Positions 1-9,388 of a DNA stretch of 64,000 nt are shown one piece after another. The notes beneath the pieces are model-generated. The model was not told the DNA's origin. It worked only from the letters and a program-made list of their open reading frames with translations, and did no database searches. A program made the position numbers and the translations under genes. The stretch spans positions 310,001 through 374,000 of the forward strand of contig JBCAQO010000003.1 in NCBI GenBank assembly GCA_039111635.1. Reading direction: 5' to 3'. Origin of the DNA: Heterobasidion occidentale. Lineage: Eukaryota; Basidiomycota; Agaricomycetes; Russulales; Bondarzewiaceae. The stretch's first letter is position 1. Each line of letters opens with the position of its first letter.

Positions 1-1137
1 CCAGGAAAGGTTTACTCAGGAATAGCCACACTTAGGCTACAACAAGCACCCGAAATATTTATAGACCTCCTTAAAACTGGATATAGATTTTCCGGGATTT
101 GCTTCGTCAACGAACCAAAGACACCGTTCACCCTCACAGATAACGGAGAGCCCGACGTCATCAGAGCAAGGAACTGCGTCGAGATACACGATGGAAGACC
201 AGACGATTTCCCCGTCGCCGTTATCCCCGATCTCAGAAGAACCATCGCAAGGAATATCGACACAGACGGAATCAGAGTGGAACTCGTCAAGACCAAGGAG
301 AACAGAGACCACGTCTCAATCCTCATCCACTGGACCTTCTCCTCAACCTAGGAAAACACACTGGAAGCTCCTAACTCCCCACCAGTCCGAACAGAAATTG
401 AAGGAATCGTTTTCATTGTCAGAAGAGGAGAGTTCGCCCACAAAACTTATCATCTCCGGACCCTCATCTCAGGACACACATTCTCCGAGATCATCCAGCT
501 CATCGACCAAATTGATATTTCCATCAACGAAATTATCAAAAGGGACCCAGACTTACAGGAAGCACTACAGGCAGGAAGAAGACAGGCAGTACCCTTCTTC
601 TTCAAAGAATAAAGAACAACGGACGAAGTCGCAGCGGGATATCCTCCCGGCTATAGAACAGACCCAGCAGAAGTCTACGGAGATTTACCCGAAGACGTCG
701 ACAAGGATCAACTTTATTACGACGAAAGGAAAGAACACTTCTACTACGCGGGATTCCTCACCGGATTCTTCAAAGACCAAGGAAAGAGCGAATACGAATA
801 CGCTGCTTGGGGAGGAGAGACCGTCCCCGCACGACCCGACCTACACCTTGTTAAGATCGAGGACTACATCGCGAGAAAGACCTTCGACAAGCCTGAATCA
901 CCGACAAATAGGCATCGTGACTCGCCAAGACCGCACATACATACTCTACCCAGAGAAACAGCCAGTGGAAGTCGAATCTCTAGAAGAAACACGCCCGCTG
1001 CATCCCCCTTACAAGAAACCACTCCCCAAGAAGACTTCCGAGCCCCAACACCGGAGTTTGTCCCCGAACCGGAGTATTTTGAAGCACCAAGTGGAAATCC
1101 GGAACCACCTGACGATCCAGAGCCCCCGCCCGATACA
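1..1137 (+). pseudogene. N-terminal extension of Gag, broken by two in-frame stops
   Basis: Frame 1 reads as ordinary protein from base 1 straight into the gag ORF that starts at 1138. Two nonsense codons interrupt it: TAG at 349-351 and TAA at 610-612. Between them the frame is mixed acidic/basic and helix-like; after the second stop it has an aromatic stretch and then a Pro/Glu-rich linker leading into gag. I recognise no domain. A competing plus-strand frame at 191-1249 is a Ser/Thr/Pro/Arg-rich shadow. The stops could be decay or, less likely, programmed readthrough. The true start is probably left of the window. Confidence 0.6.
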
Positions 1138-2157
1138 ATGTCGGCAGATACTGGAGGTAATGAGTCCAAGGGACCAGCTATGGCCAAACCCACCACCTTC
1201 AATGGAAACAGAAAACGAACCGAGCAATTCCTCCACGAAATCGATTTAATGTTCCTGGCTAGGAAGAAGGATTATGCGAACGAATTCGCCAAAATCGCTT
1301 ACGCTCTATCGTATATGAAGGAAGGCTCGGCAGGGATATGGGCAAGAAACTTTACTCAGGCCAGGAACACGCTGAAGGATTGGAACAGATATACTTGGGC
1401 AGATACGGTCGGCTTCACATCCGTCCGCAAAAAGATAGCCACCGACTTCGAGGAGTTCAACAAAGAAGCCGATGCTCGCGACAAACTGGCCCGAGTCAAT
1501 CAAGGAAAAGAATCATTTAACACCTACCTTCAGCTGTTTGAACAGCTCGCAGCACTTGCTGGTGTAGACGGAGAAACCAAGAAAACCCATTTCCTGCGAG
1601 GACTCAAGTGGGAGTTGGCAAAAGGAATTTATGAAGATCCCTCTGCAGACGGGACATGGGAAGAACTAATTGAGAAGGCCAAAAAACACGAAAGGATGCG
1701 CATCGCAAGGGACCGAGCATACGACCTCCGAAAAGGAAAATTCCAAATCTACACTCCGCGTACCTTTTACGATGAGAGGGCACCCCCACGGCACGATAGG
1801 GAGCCCCAATACGAACCTATGGACGTAGACGCAGCGGAAATGGAGGCCGATGCTGTCCGAACTCGCTTCAAGAAGCTTACCCCGGCGGAGAGAGATCGAC
1901 TTGCCAAAGAAGGCAAGTGCTTCTTTTGCAAGAAACCCGGGCACATGGCGCGCAACTGTCCTTCTCGACCCAAGAGAAGATTCCAACCCCCTCGTCGCAG
2001 ACCAGTGCGCGAAGCAGAAATGGACGAAGGACAATTCGACGATGAAGACGTCGAAGAAGGAAAAAACAGAGTCAACCACATCCGCCAGATGATGATGGGA
2101 CTCAGCATGGAAGAAATAGAGGAAGTTCGAGCCTTTAGCGACTCGAAGAATTTTTAA
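1138..2157 (+). CDS. gag: Retrotransposon Gag core with CCHC zinc knuckle
   Basis: This 339-residue ORF encodes the structural protein of the virus-like particle. Residues about 15-200 form the helical retrotransposon-gag region, with the recognisable run of aromatic and charged residues around NTYLQLFEQL. A CCHC nucleic-acid-binding knuckle, CFFCKKPGHMARNC, lies near residues 261-274 and is followed by a basic patch. The tail is acidic. The ATG at 1138 is the first Met of the open stretch but is probably internal, because the frame continues upstream beyond two stops. Gag and pol are in the same frame, separated by the gag stop and further lesions. Confidence 0.85.
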   Translation: MSADTGGNESKGPAMAKPTTFNGNRKRTEQFLHEIDLMFLARKKDYANEFAKIAYALSYMKEGSAGIWARNFTQARNTLKDWNRYTWADTVGFTSVRKKIATDFEEFNKEADARDKLARVNQGKESFNTYLQLFEQLAALAGVDGETKKTHFLRGLKWELAKGIYEDPSADGTWEELIEKAKKHERMRIARDRAYDLRKGKFQIYTPRTFYDERAPPRHDREPQYEPMDVDAAEMEADAVRTRFKKLTPAERDRLAKEGKCFFCKKPGHMARNCPSRPKRRFQPPRRRPVREAEMDEGQFDDEDVEEGKNRVNHIRQMMMGLSMEEIEEVRAFSDSKNF

Positions 2158-2229
2158 GGCCTCTCCCATCGGCAGCGGATGTGGAGAGTAGGATTCTTGC
2201 AGGAATCGGTACGCTCCTCTGGCCAGTAA

Positions 2230-2613
2230 GATGCTGACCAAGAGCATGGACATCCAGATGTATTGTATCTTTCGGAAATGAAATCACATGGTGCACCATC
2301 CCTCCGACTCGAGACAATGCTCATAGGCAAGAATAGAAAAGCTGCTACACAGGCACTAGTGGACAGTGGAGCCACTGGAATCTTCATGCACCCTCGCTTC
2401 GTAGAAGCACATCAAATCACTACACACAAAAACCCCCACCCCTATCCCAGTTAGTACGGTCCAGAACACCGAGTTCAAGGGAGGACCCATTACACGATTC
2501 GCCAACCTCAAATTACAGGTTCTAGGTGAAAAAGGGGGTCGCATACAGAATCAGCAAGATTCTATATCGCGGAAATAGGAAAAGAGGACGTCATTTTAGG
2601 AACCGACTGGTTA
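2230..2613 (+). pseudogene. Retroviral-type aspartic protease region, frameshifted
   Basis: Frame 1 carries the aspartic protease signature DSGAT just after residues LVDSG (about 2368-2382). The reading then moves to frame 2 in the C-rich run near 2430-2440 (PIPVSTVQNTEFKGG), and returns to frame 1 in the G run near 2531-2538, where it continues as ARFYIAEIG and ILGTDWL into Pol. Frame 1 itself has stops at 2227-2229, 2452-2454 and 2527-2529. The two shifts compensate each other and lie in homopolymer-like runs, so they may be mutations or assembly errors. The protease cleaves the Gag-Pol polyprotein; this copy cannot make it in one piece. Confidence 0.75.
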
Positions 2614-5600
2614 TTGGAACATAACCCAGAAGTCGACTGGCATGCCTACGGGCTACACTTTACCAGATGCCCGCCCTCCTGCCAAATAAAAGGAGGACCG
2701 GTAAAAGCTAAAAGAGCTACAAGAAAACCAGGACGTCCTAAACCAAGCATACGGCGCATGGAAACAGTACCGCAAACGGGCGACTACTCAATACCAATGC
2801 AAAAGCCGGGAAAAGCAGTACCAGGCCGGAAAGTGGGAAACACCACAGTACCACATCCGCGGACAATACCTACAAGTCCGGAGTTCACAACTCGAAGGTT
2901 GAATGCCGAACGTCTGAAGGCCCGAACCAGAAATTATAAGGTTCCGACATGGGCTGAAGAAGACGTTCCGGAGGACGGTGACGGACTTCCGGCACTTCCC
3001 TCCAAGGATCTTGAAGAAGATGGAGTCTACCTCGTTAGATGCCTAGATACGGGAACATTACAGGCACTGGAATTGTACAACGACTCCGAAGAAGGCGTCG
3101 ATATACATCGCGCCGAAACCACGGAACTTCCACACGCCAACACACCGGCTCAAGGAAGCAAACCTGCCAAAGCACCGACAGGGAAACAAACAAAGCACAC
3201 CAACTCGCAAAGGCTTGCAGAAGAAGCCGCCAAAGGGAAACCCGAACTATCCTTCGAAGAAATAGTACCGAAGGAATACTGGAATTACAGGAAGGTTTTT
3301 GAAGGTCGACCAAAGGGACAGTTACCGCTCTCTCGACCTTGGGATCACAAAATAGAGATCAAAGAAGGAATGGATCACTCGCTCAAACCCAAGCTATACA
3401 GTCTTAGCCCTGGAGAGCAAGTGGAACTCAAGAAATTCATAGATGAAAACCTCCAGAAAGGATTCATCAGAGAATCCAAATCGCACATGGCATCCCCATT
3501 CTTCTTCATCAAGAAAAAGAATGGGAAACTACGACCAGTAATGGACTATCGCAAACTCAATGAAATAACGATCAAGAACAAATACCCTTTGCCGATTATT
3601 CAAGAATTACTGGACCTTCTAGCCGAAGCCGTGTACTTTTCACTAATGGATGTCGATACAGGATATAACAACGTACGCATGAAAGAAGGAAGCGAGAAAC
3701 TGGCCGCGTTCGTCACCAATCTAGGGATGTACGAACCTCTGGTGATGTTCTTTGGATTAACCAACTCACCGGCAACATTCCAAACTATGATGAACGCCCT
3801 CTTCAAAGACCTCATCTACGCCGGATTAGTGGCAATCTATATGGACGACATCTTAGTATTCTCTAAAACAATGGACGATCACATCAAGACGGTTCGAAAG
3901 GTTTTACAGATACTACAAGACAACGACCTGTACCTACAACCCTCGAAGTGCCACTTCCACAAAAAGAAAATCGACTATCTCGGATATGTTATATCACACG
4001 GACATCTGGAAATGGACCCGATTAAAGTAGCCGGCATTATGGACTGGCCGACCCCTGGAAAAGTCAAAGAAGTGCAATCGTTTTTAGGTTTTTGCAACTT
4101 TTATCGCAGGTTTATCAAAGATTACTCGAAGATAGCACGACCGCTATTTGAGTTAACACAGAAAGAACGCACCTGGGATTGGACACCAGCATGCGAAGAA
4201 GCGTTTCAAACGCTAAAACGAATATTTACAGAATCTCCGGTGCTCGTTATGCCAGACACAAGGAATCCGTTTCGCATTGAATGCGACGCCTCCGACTTCG
4301 CCACCGGAGCAGTTTTATCGCAAGTTGGCGAAGATGGAAAATGGCACCCATGTGCTTATATTTCCAAGTCACTCTCACCTACAGAACGCAACTACCCAAT
4401 CTATGATAAAGAGTTGCTAGCAGTTGTTCGAGCTTTTGAAGCTTGGCGACACTATTTGGAGGGCGCCGACCACCCGGTAGACGTCTGGACGGACCACAAG
4501 AACCTCGAATGGTTCCGTTCAAGCCAGAAACTAAACCGTCGACAAGCACGATGGTCACTCTACCTCTCGCGTTTCGACTACAAGTTGACGCACAAGGCAG
4601 GAGTCACTAATAAATCCGACGGTCTGTCACGGCGTCCAGACCATAAAAAGGGGGTGGAATTTGACAATTCAGGCGAAACACTCCTGGAGCCCAAACTTTT
4701 CAATAACACAGAAAAGATCCGAAGACCTTTCGCAGAAATCAATGCCATTAATACAGACAACAGTTGGGACCCTCATCAAATACTTCACATTAGGGCAACT
4801 GGACGAGGAGGCGTTACCATCATAGACGACGACCTTCGGAAACGAATCATTGAAGAAAATAGGAAAGACGAATGGCTAGTAGAAACCCTAGCCAAGATTA
4901 AAACCTTAGGACCTCGAAACATGAAGAAAGGTTTACAAGAATGGAACGAAGAAGAAGGATTGGTCCTTCACCGAGGAAAAATATATGTCCCCCGGAACGA
5001 ACAACTTCGCCAAGATATCATCAAATTAAACCATGACAATCTAGCAGTAGGACATCCAGGACAAAGAGGAACTCTAGCCTTAGTCGGACAGGAATTTACT
5101 TGGCCAGGAATATCAAACACAGTTCACCAATATGTGGAAGGATGCGCCATCTGTCAATCCACCAAGAACGACACACATCCTACCATGGTACCCCTACAAC
5201 CAACGGAAATCCCAGATCGACCCTTCGGAACAATAACCATGGATTTTATTACAGATCTACCAGAATCAAATGGATACGACTCGCTACATGTAGTAACCGA
5301 TCGATTCACCAAAACGGCAGTAATAACCCCATGCCTGAAGACTACCGACTCTGATGGAACAGCCAAAATCTTGTTAGAAAACACCTGGAGACGCTATGGG
5401 CTGCCAGATAAAATCATATCGGATAGAGGAACTCAATTCGCTTCAAAAGTAGCGCAAGCCCTGCTCAAAGAATTGGGAATCAAATCTGCTTTAAGCACAG
5501 CCTATCACCCGCAGACGGACGGTGCTACTGAACGAATGAATCAGGAATTAGAACAATACCTAAGAGCATTTTGCAGCTCTTCACAAGACGATTGGGCTGG

Positions 5601-6642
5601 ATTAATCCCCTACGCGGAATATGCCCACAACACCCATCAGCACTCAGCCACGCAGAAGTCACCATTTGAACTTCTCCATGGATATCAACCACGGGCTTAC
5701 CCAGCCATCATCGGAAACACGAATGTCCCCACCGCCAACGCTCGCCTCGAAGCTCTGCAACGTGCTAGGAAGGAAGCACAAGCCAGCCTCGAAATTGCAG
5801 CCGAAGCCATGAGGATACAGCACGACCGTTTTGGAACGGACCTGCCGCCTTTCAAGAAAGGAGATCAAGTATGGCTCGATGGGAAGAACATCCACACCGA
5901 TCACCCATCAGAGAAACTGAGACCCAAACGCTTTGGGCCATTTGAAATCACTGACACCATAGGAAATGTCAACTTCAGGCTGAAGCTGCCCAACAGCTGG
6001 AAGCGCATTCACGACGTCTTCCATGCTAGTCGACTCACGCCCTACAAGGAAAACGAAGTCTATGGCCCGAACTACCCTAAACCAGCTCCGGACCTGATCG
6101 AAGGGCAAGAAGAATTCGAAGTCGAAGCCATCGTCGGAGCTAGGCGCTTCGGACGATGGAAGATCCTGCAGTACCTGATCAAATGGAAGGGCTACCCGGA
6201 ATCGGACAACTCTTGGGAAGCCGCGGCAAACGTCACTAACGCACAAGAAGCCATAAAGGACTTCTACCGCTGGCACCCTCGGGCAGTCAAAGGAATGGAA
6301 GCCTCCATTCTGGCCCTGGTGATCGAATTAGAACTCAACAGAGTAGCCGAAGAAGATCAAATCAGAAAGAAGCTCGAGAAGCATCCGATCGGAAAGAAGC
6401 TTCTCGCTACAGGATTAGCTATCCCCCAGATCGTGGAAGAGATCAACAAACGAATGACGCAGCTAAAGAGGCCGCCCCTGGTTCCTCGATCAAAAGTGCC
6501 ACCACCGGCGATCAACGATCGAGAAGCGCAGCCAAAGAAGCCCAATATAGATTCGTCTCGATCAAAGCTGCAGCAGAAACGATCGGACAACTCTAATTGG
6601 CGGGCTCAAGCATACCAGGAGCTACAAAAGCAGACCAACTGA
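2614..6642 (+). CDS. pol: Pol polyprotein: reverse transcriptase, RNase H, integrase, chromodomain
   Basis: The open frame is 1342 codons long and continues the protease region; the listed start is a TTG codon, so the natural N-terminus lies upstream. The reverse transcriptase has its catalytic YMDD near residues 409-412 (YMDDILVF). RNase H follows, with ECDASDFATG near 555 and the DKELLAVVRAFEAW helix. Integrase has an H-H-C-C zinc region at about 812-850 and a D,D,E core: MDFI near 875, ISDRG near 934, and the catalytic Glu in GATERMNQE near 972. A chromodomain with YLIKWKGY and SWE lies at about 1167-1222 and probably guides insertion to particular chromatin. No internal stop is present. 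Confidence 0.95.
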   Translation: MEHNPEVDWHAYGLHFTRCPPSCQIKGGPVKAKRATRKPGRPKPSIRRMETVPQTGDYSIPMQKPGKAVPGRKVGNTTVPHPRTIPTSPEFTTRRLNAERLKARTRNYKVPTWAEEDVPEDGDGLPALPSKDLEEDGVYLVRCLDTGTLQALELYNDSEEGVDIHRAETTELPHANTPAQGSKPAKAPTGKQTKHTNSQRLAEEAAKGKPELSFEEIVPKEYWNYRKVFEGRPKGQLPLSRPWDHKIEIKEGMDHSLKPKLYSLSPGEQVELKKFIDENLQKGFIRESKSHMASPFFFIKKKNGKLRPVMDYRKLNEITIKNKYPLPIIQELLDLLAEAVYFSLMDVDTGYNNVRMKEGSEKLAAFVTNLGMYEPLVMFFGLTNSPATFQTMMNALFKDLIYAGLVAIYMDDILVFSKTMDDHIKTVRKVLQILQDNDLYLQPSKCHFHKKKIDYLGYVISHGHLEMDPIKVAGIMDWPTPGKVKEVQSFLGFCNFYRRFIKDYSKIARPLFELTQKERTWDWTPACEEAFQTLKRIFTESPVLVMPDTRNPFRIECDASDFATGAVLSQVGEDGKWHPCAYISKSLSPTERNYPIYDKELLAVVRAFEAWRHYLEGADHPVDVWTDHKNLEWFRSSQKLNRRQARWSLYLSRFDYKLTHKAGVTNKSDGLSRRPDHKKGVEFDNSGETLLEPKLFNNTEKIRRPFAEINAINTDNSWDPHQILHIRATGRGGVTIIDDDLRKRIIEENRKDEWLVETLAKIKTLGPRNMKKGLQEWNEEEGLVLHRGKIYVPRNEQLRQDIIKLNHDNLAVGHPGQRGTLALVGQEFTWPGISNTVHQYVEGCAICQSTKNDTHPTMVPLQPTEIPDRPFGTITMDFITDLPESNGYDSLHVVTDRFTKTAVITPCLKTTDSDGTAKILLENTWRRYGLPDKIISDRGTQFASKVAQALLKELGIKSALSTAYHPQTDGATERMNQELEQYLRAFCSSSQDDWAGLIPYAEYAHNTHQHSATQKSPFELLHGYQPRAYPAIIGNTNVPTANARLEALQRARKEAQASLEIAAEAMRIQHDRFGTDLPPFKKGDQVWLDGKNIHTDHPSEKLRPKRFGPFEITDTIGNVNFRLKLPNSWKRIHDVFHASRLTPYKENEVYGPNYPKPAPDLIEGQEEFEVEAIVGARRFGRWKILQYLIKWKGYPESDNSWEAAANVTNAQEAIKDFYRWHPRAVKGMEASILALVIELELNRVAEEDQIRKKLEKHPIGKKLLATGLAIPQIVEEINKRMTQLKRPPLVPRSKVPPPAINDREAQPKKPNIDSSRSKLQQKRSDNSNWRAQAYQELQKQTN

Positions 6643-6810
6643 GGATTGGCATGGCCAGGCAAACGGCTATGACCCCTTTCGACCCCACTCTGTCCACAGT
6701 AGCCGTTTATACCATCGTCGCGACTCTTGCTCTCACCGCTGTCTCCATCGCTATCGCCCTTGTCCTCGGATCCCTTCACGCCGCCGCCACCATTGGCATC
6801 TCCTCCGTCG

Positions 6811-6818
6811 TATAAAAG
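6811..6818 (+). promoter_or_regulatory. TATA box upstream of the third retrotransposon ORF
   Basis: TATAAAAG lies 170 bases after the pol stop and about 115 bases before the first ATG of the third ORF (6934). The segment between is CT-rich and ATG-poor, like a fungal 5' leader. This suggests that the third ORF could have its own transcript; the idea rests on position and motif only. Confidence 0.4.
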
Positions 6819-6933
6819 ACACCCTACATCGGACAAAGACGTTCCTCAGCATCCCAGCTACCATTGAATGTCACTTGCCCCTGCGCACCTCTTCTTAGCT
6901 CACTCCCCCCGCTATATTCTTAGTAACATCAGA

Positions 6934-8537
6934 ATGACTTCCGCTACCACCTCCCCTCACGCTTCCAACACCCCGTCCCCCAACCCCTTCATCCTCCGCA
7001 CCGTCACCCCTCCCACTACCACCCCACGCTCGTTGACGACACGGACTTGGACTACGACAGCGAGGATTACATCCCCTCGGAAGGCGTCCATGTCGCCGAC
7101 CCCCTCACCGAATTCGTCATTCCCCGTTTCCCGGCTGAAATGCCGAACCCCCACATCGTCGTCCCATCGTTGGCTTTCGCCGTGCACAACGAAAACCCTC
7201 GTATCCGCATCCGCGCCCTACCCAACCCCCTTCACGACCTCCGCCTCTACCAAGACCTGAGGACCGATAACAGTGTCTACCACCTCATGCTCGCTGAGGA
7301 CGAGGCCCCCATCATTCTAAACCAGCCCGGCTTGAAGAACCCTCGTGCCTTCCTGTTTTATTTACAGCAAGCGGTTTGGGCCCAATGTTATCAAGTATTC
7401 TCTGGACCGCTCAATCAAACCCAAGCTATCCTCCTCGCCAACATCACCGTCACCTCCTACCGCATGAAGGGCTGATCAATCTCCCCGCCATCCGCAACGA
7501 CATGATTAACTTCCGGCTAGGAGGCATCTTCGGCAGCAGTTCCGTCCTCCTCCAGACGCACACCGTCGTGGCTTGGCTCGAAACTCTGGCTCGGATCAGG
7601 TACAAGGAGAACACAATCCGTTGGTTCTATTTTACAGGACTTAATGGGGCGCGTCTAGAGATAGAGGAGTACGTTCCTAAGGGACTCTTGCCGACTCACT
7701 CCTTCCCCCTGAACAGTCGCGGAGTTCACCCCGTCGCAAGCTACTGGTCAAGCGGAAGTGTCCCGGAAGATAACGTCAGGCCCTGGGTTATGACCAAGCC
7801 GGATATCCAAGAACACGGTTTTCACCAGGTCGACGTCGAAGAACCCATGGTTGTCGATCCTCCGGCAATCACGGAACCAGTCCTCCCGGTTGCCCGACTC
7901 TTTCGACCCGCCGACGAAGAAACCACGGAATCCATGCGGCCCACCAGTCCCCCTTACGACCCCGAACAAGTCGTCCGGGATCGCCAGGTACTTCAGCCGT
8001 TACCGGTACCACCCCCATCACCCCCTGCTGTGTCCCCATCCCCCCCCTTACTCGGCGACGACCTCACCCATCCTATCATTGTCAACGAAACCTCCCCCAG
8101 TCGCCGGACATTCCTGTCGCAACTGAAGAGGGATGGCCTGCCGACGCAATGGACTCAGAAAACGTTTGGCCTAACCTCCTGCTCTCCCGCCTTCTCCACC
8201 CACCGACCCCGCTACTCGTACCTGCTGGGAATGTGGACGCGCCGGCCATCTCGTCGTGGGATGTCCAATCACGGGCATTCGCCAGAGAACGGACGTTACG
8301 GCGCGCGGCTTTCTTCAAGACTACGATAGGCATCGCATGCAGTCCCGGCGCCTTCGTCTGCAGATGGATAGGACGGCTGAAGAATACGGATACCACAAGC
8401 AGGCGTTGGATCACTTGATCGACACCGCGAACTGGACTGGATACCCCGCTCGGAACATCCCCACCTTCGACGAAGTTCACCTGAGGAGACCCGCTCCTAC
8501 CATCGGTGCACCCGCCAAGCGCCGAAGACTTGTATAG
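6934..8537 (+). pseudogene. Extra ORF between pol and 3' LTR, unknown function, about three frameshifts
   Basis: About 530 codons of protein-like sequence fill the space where envelope genes lie in other elements. The reading path is frame 3 from about 7000 (acidic N-terminus with DYDSEDYIPSEG) to about 7470, then frame 2 (NLPAIRNDMINFRLGG, later a Pro-rich linker) to about 8090, then frame 1 (SENVWPNLLLSRLLHPP) to about 8310, then frame 3 to the stop at 8535-8537, ending in a basic KRRRLV. I see no signal peptide or membrane segment, so it does not look like an envelope protein. The start is uncertain: the ATG at 6934 is in frame 1, and the first frame-3 ATG is at 7047. I recognise no family. 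Confidence 0.6.
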
Positions 8538-8548
8538 AGAGGGGGTAG
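8536..8548 (+). other. Polypurine tract
   Basis: AGAGAGGGGGTAG directly abuts the first base of the 3' LTR and overlaps the stop codon of the third ORF. This is the usual site where plus-strand DNA synthesis is primed in LTR retrotransposons. Confidence 0.8.
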
Positions 8549-9383
8549 TGTTAGGACCGCGTCCTAACACGTGCTTCGCACGTGAATGGATGGGCTGGTC
8601 AAGTGCTTCGGACTTGTTACAGACTCGGACCGCTTTTCATGACTCCTTACCATTTACATGCTAACGCATGAACGCTGATCTCTTGTTCCTGATTCTTGAT
8701 GTGGACAGACATTGGTTCCTGACCCCCGTTCCTGGTTCTTGATCGATCGAAGATGTGGATGGACATTAGTGATTCGGATTACTATATTTGGTTACATGGC
8801 AGGTCGATGAGGCATTCTAGCTTACGGATCTCGATCGTTGACTTCGGTACCTGAGAAGCGCACGGACCAGATCTGGATCCTGCCCTAGACACTTCTGTAC
8901 GTAAATAGCCGAGATGAGCTTCTAAGAAGCTCAGCTCGTTCACCTGTAATACACTCGATCTCTGCACTGCACCCGGCGTCTGGCTACCTTCCTAGCCCAC
9001 GCTTCGTGATCTCTGTCAGATCTGAGAAACTCTTTGCACGGTCTGACGAAGCACTGGACTCGTCTCCCTTCCCTCCCCTCCCTCTACTTATCCGCTTCTA
9101 CACCGGGTTAGCTGCCTTCCGCGTTCTCAGTTGGACACCCCCTCGTGTCATCTGTTGGACAGGAGAAGATCATCCGGTTCCTCCTCATCATCGAGAAGAC
9201 CTCGAAGATCACCTTCTCAATCTCTTCGAGAACAAAGCCGACAGCGACCCCGAGTTCCTCGAAAGAGCCCAAAGACGATCCATCGTCTTCATCCATTGGA
9301 GTCTACGACTATACGAACCAGTGGAGGTTTAGCCTAGGGACCCCTTCGTGCATCGGTGCACGTGATAGGTCTCCGACCTAACA
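8549..9383 (+). repeat. 3' LTR (835 bp)
   Basis: The repeat starts TGTTAGG and ends CCTAACA, giving the expected TG...CA ends with a 7-bp inverted terminal match. It begins right after the polypurine tract. Both ends are palindromic: TGTTAGGAC is mirrored by GTCCTAACA, followed by CACGTGC/GCACGTG; at the far end there is GTGCA/TGCAC and TAGGT/ACCTA. The sister LTR is outside the window, so insertion age cannot be judged. I see no coding sequence in it. Confidence 0.88.
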
Positions 9384-9388
9384 CTTCT
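9384..9388. other. Expected target-site duplication of the retrotransposon
   Basis: CTTCT follows the LTR end directly. Ty3/gypsy elements usually duplicate 5 bp, so the same five bases should precede the 5' LTR outside the window. This is a prediction, not an observed duplication. Confidence 0.4.

Larger units (their letters stand above)
1..9383 (+). mobile_element. Ty3/gypsy LTR retrotransposon with chromodomain, 5' end outside window
   Basis: The order is gag, protease, reverse transcriptase, RNase H, integrase, chromodomain, an extra ORF, polypurine tract and 3' LTR. Integrase lies after RNase H and a chromodomain ends Pol, which is the chromovirus branch of Ty3/gypsy. The 5' LTR and primer site are left of base 1. 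The gag extension, the protease and the extra ORF all carry stops or frameshifts, while pol is open, so this copy looks recently but clearly inactivated. It sits inside a Plavaka transposase gene, in the opposite orientation to that gene. Confidence 0.93.

Noticed and set aside
191..1249. 352-codon plus-strand ORF at the left edge
   Set aside because: It is Ser/Thr/Pro/Arg-rich, out of frame with gag, and overlaps frame 1, which reads as natural protein into gag.
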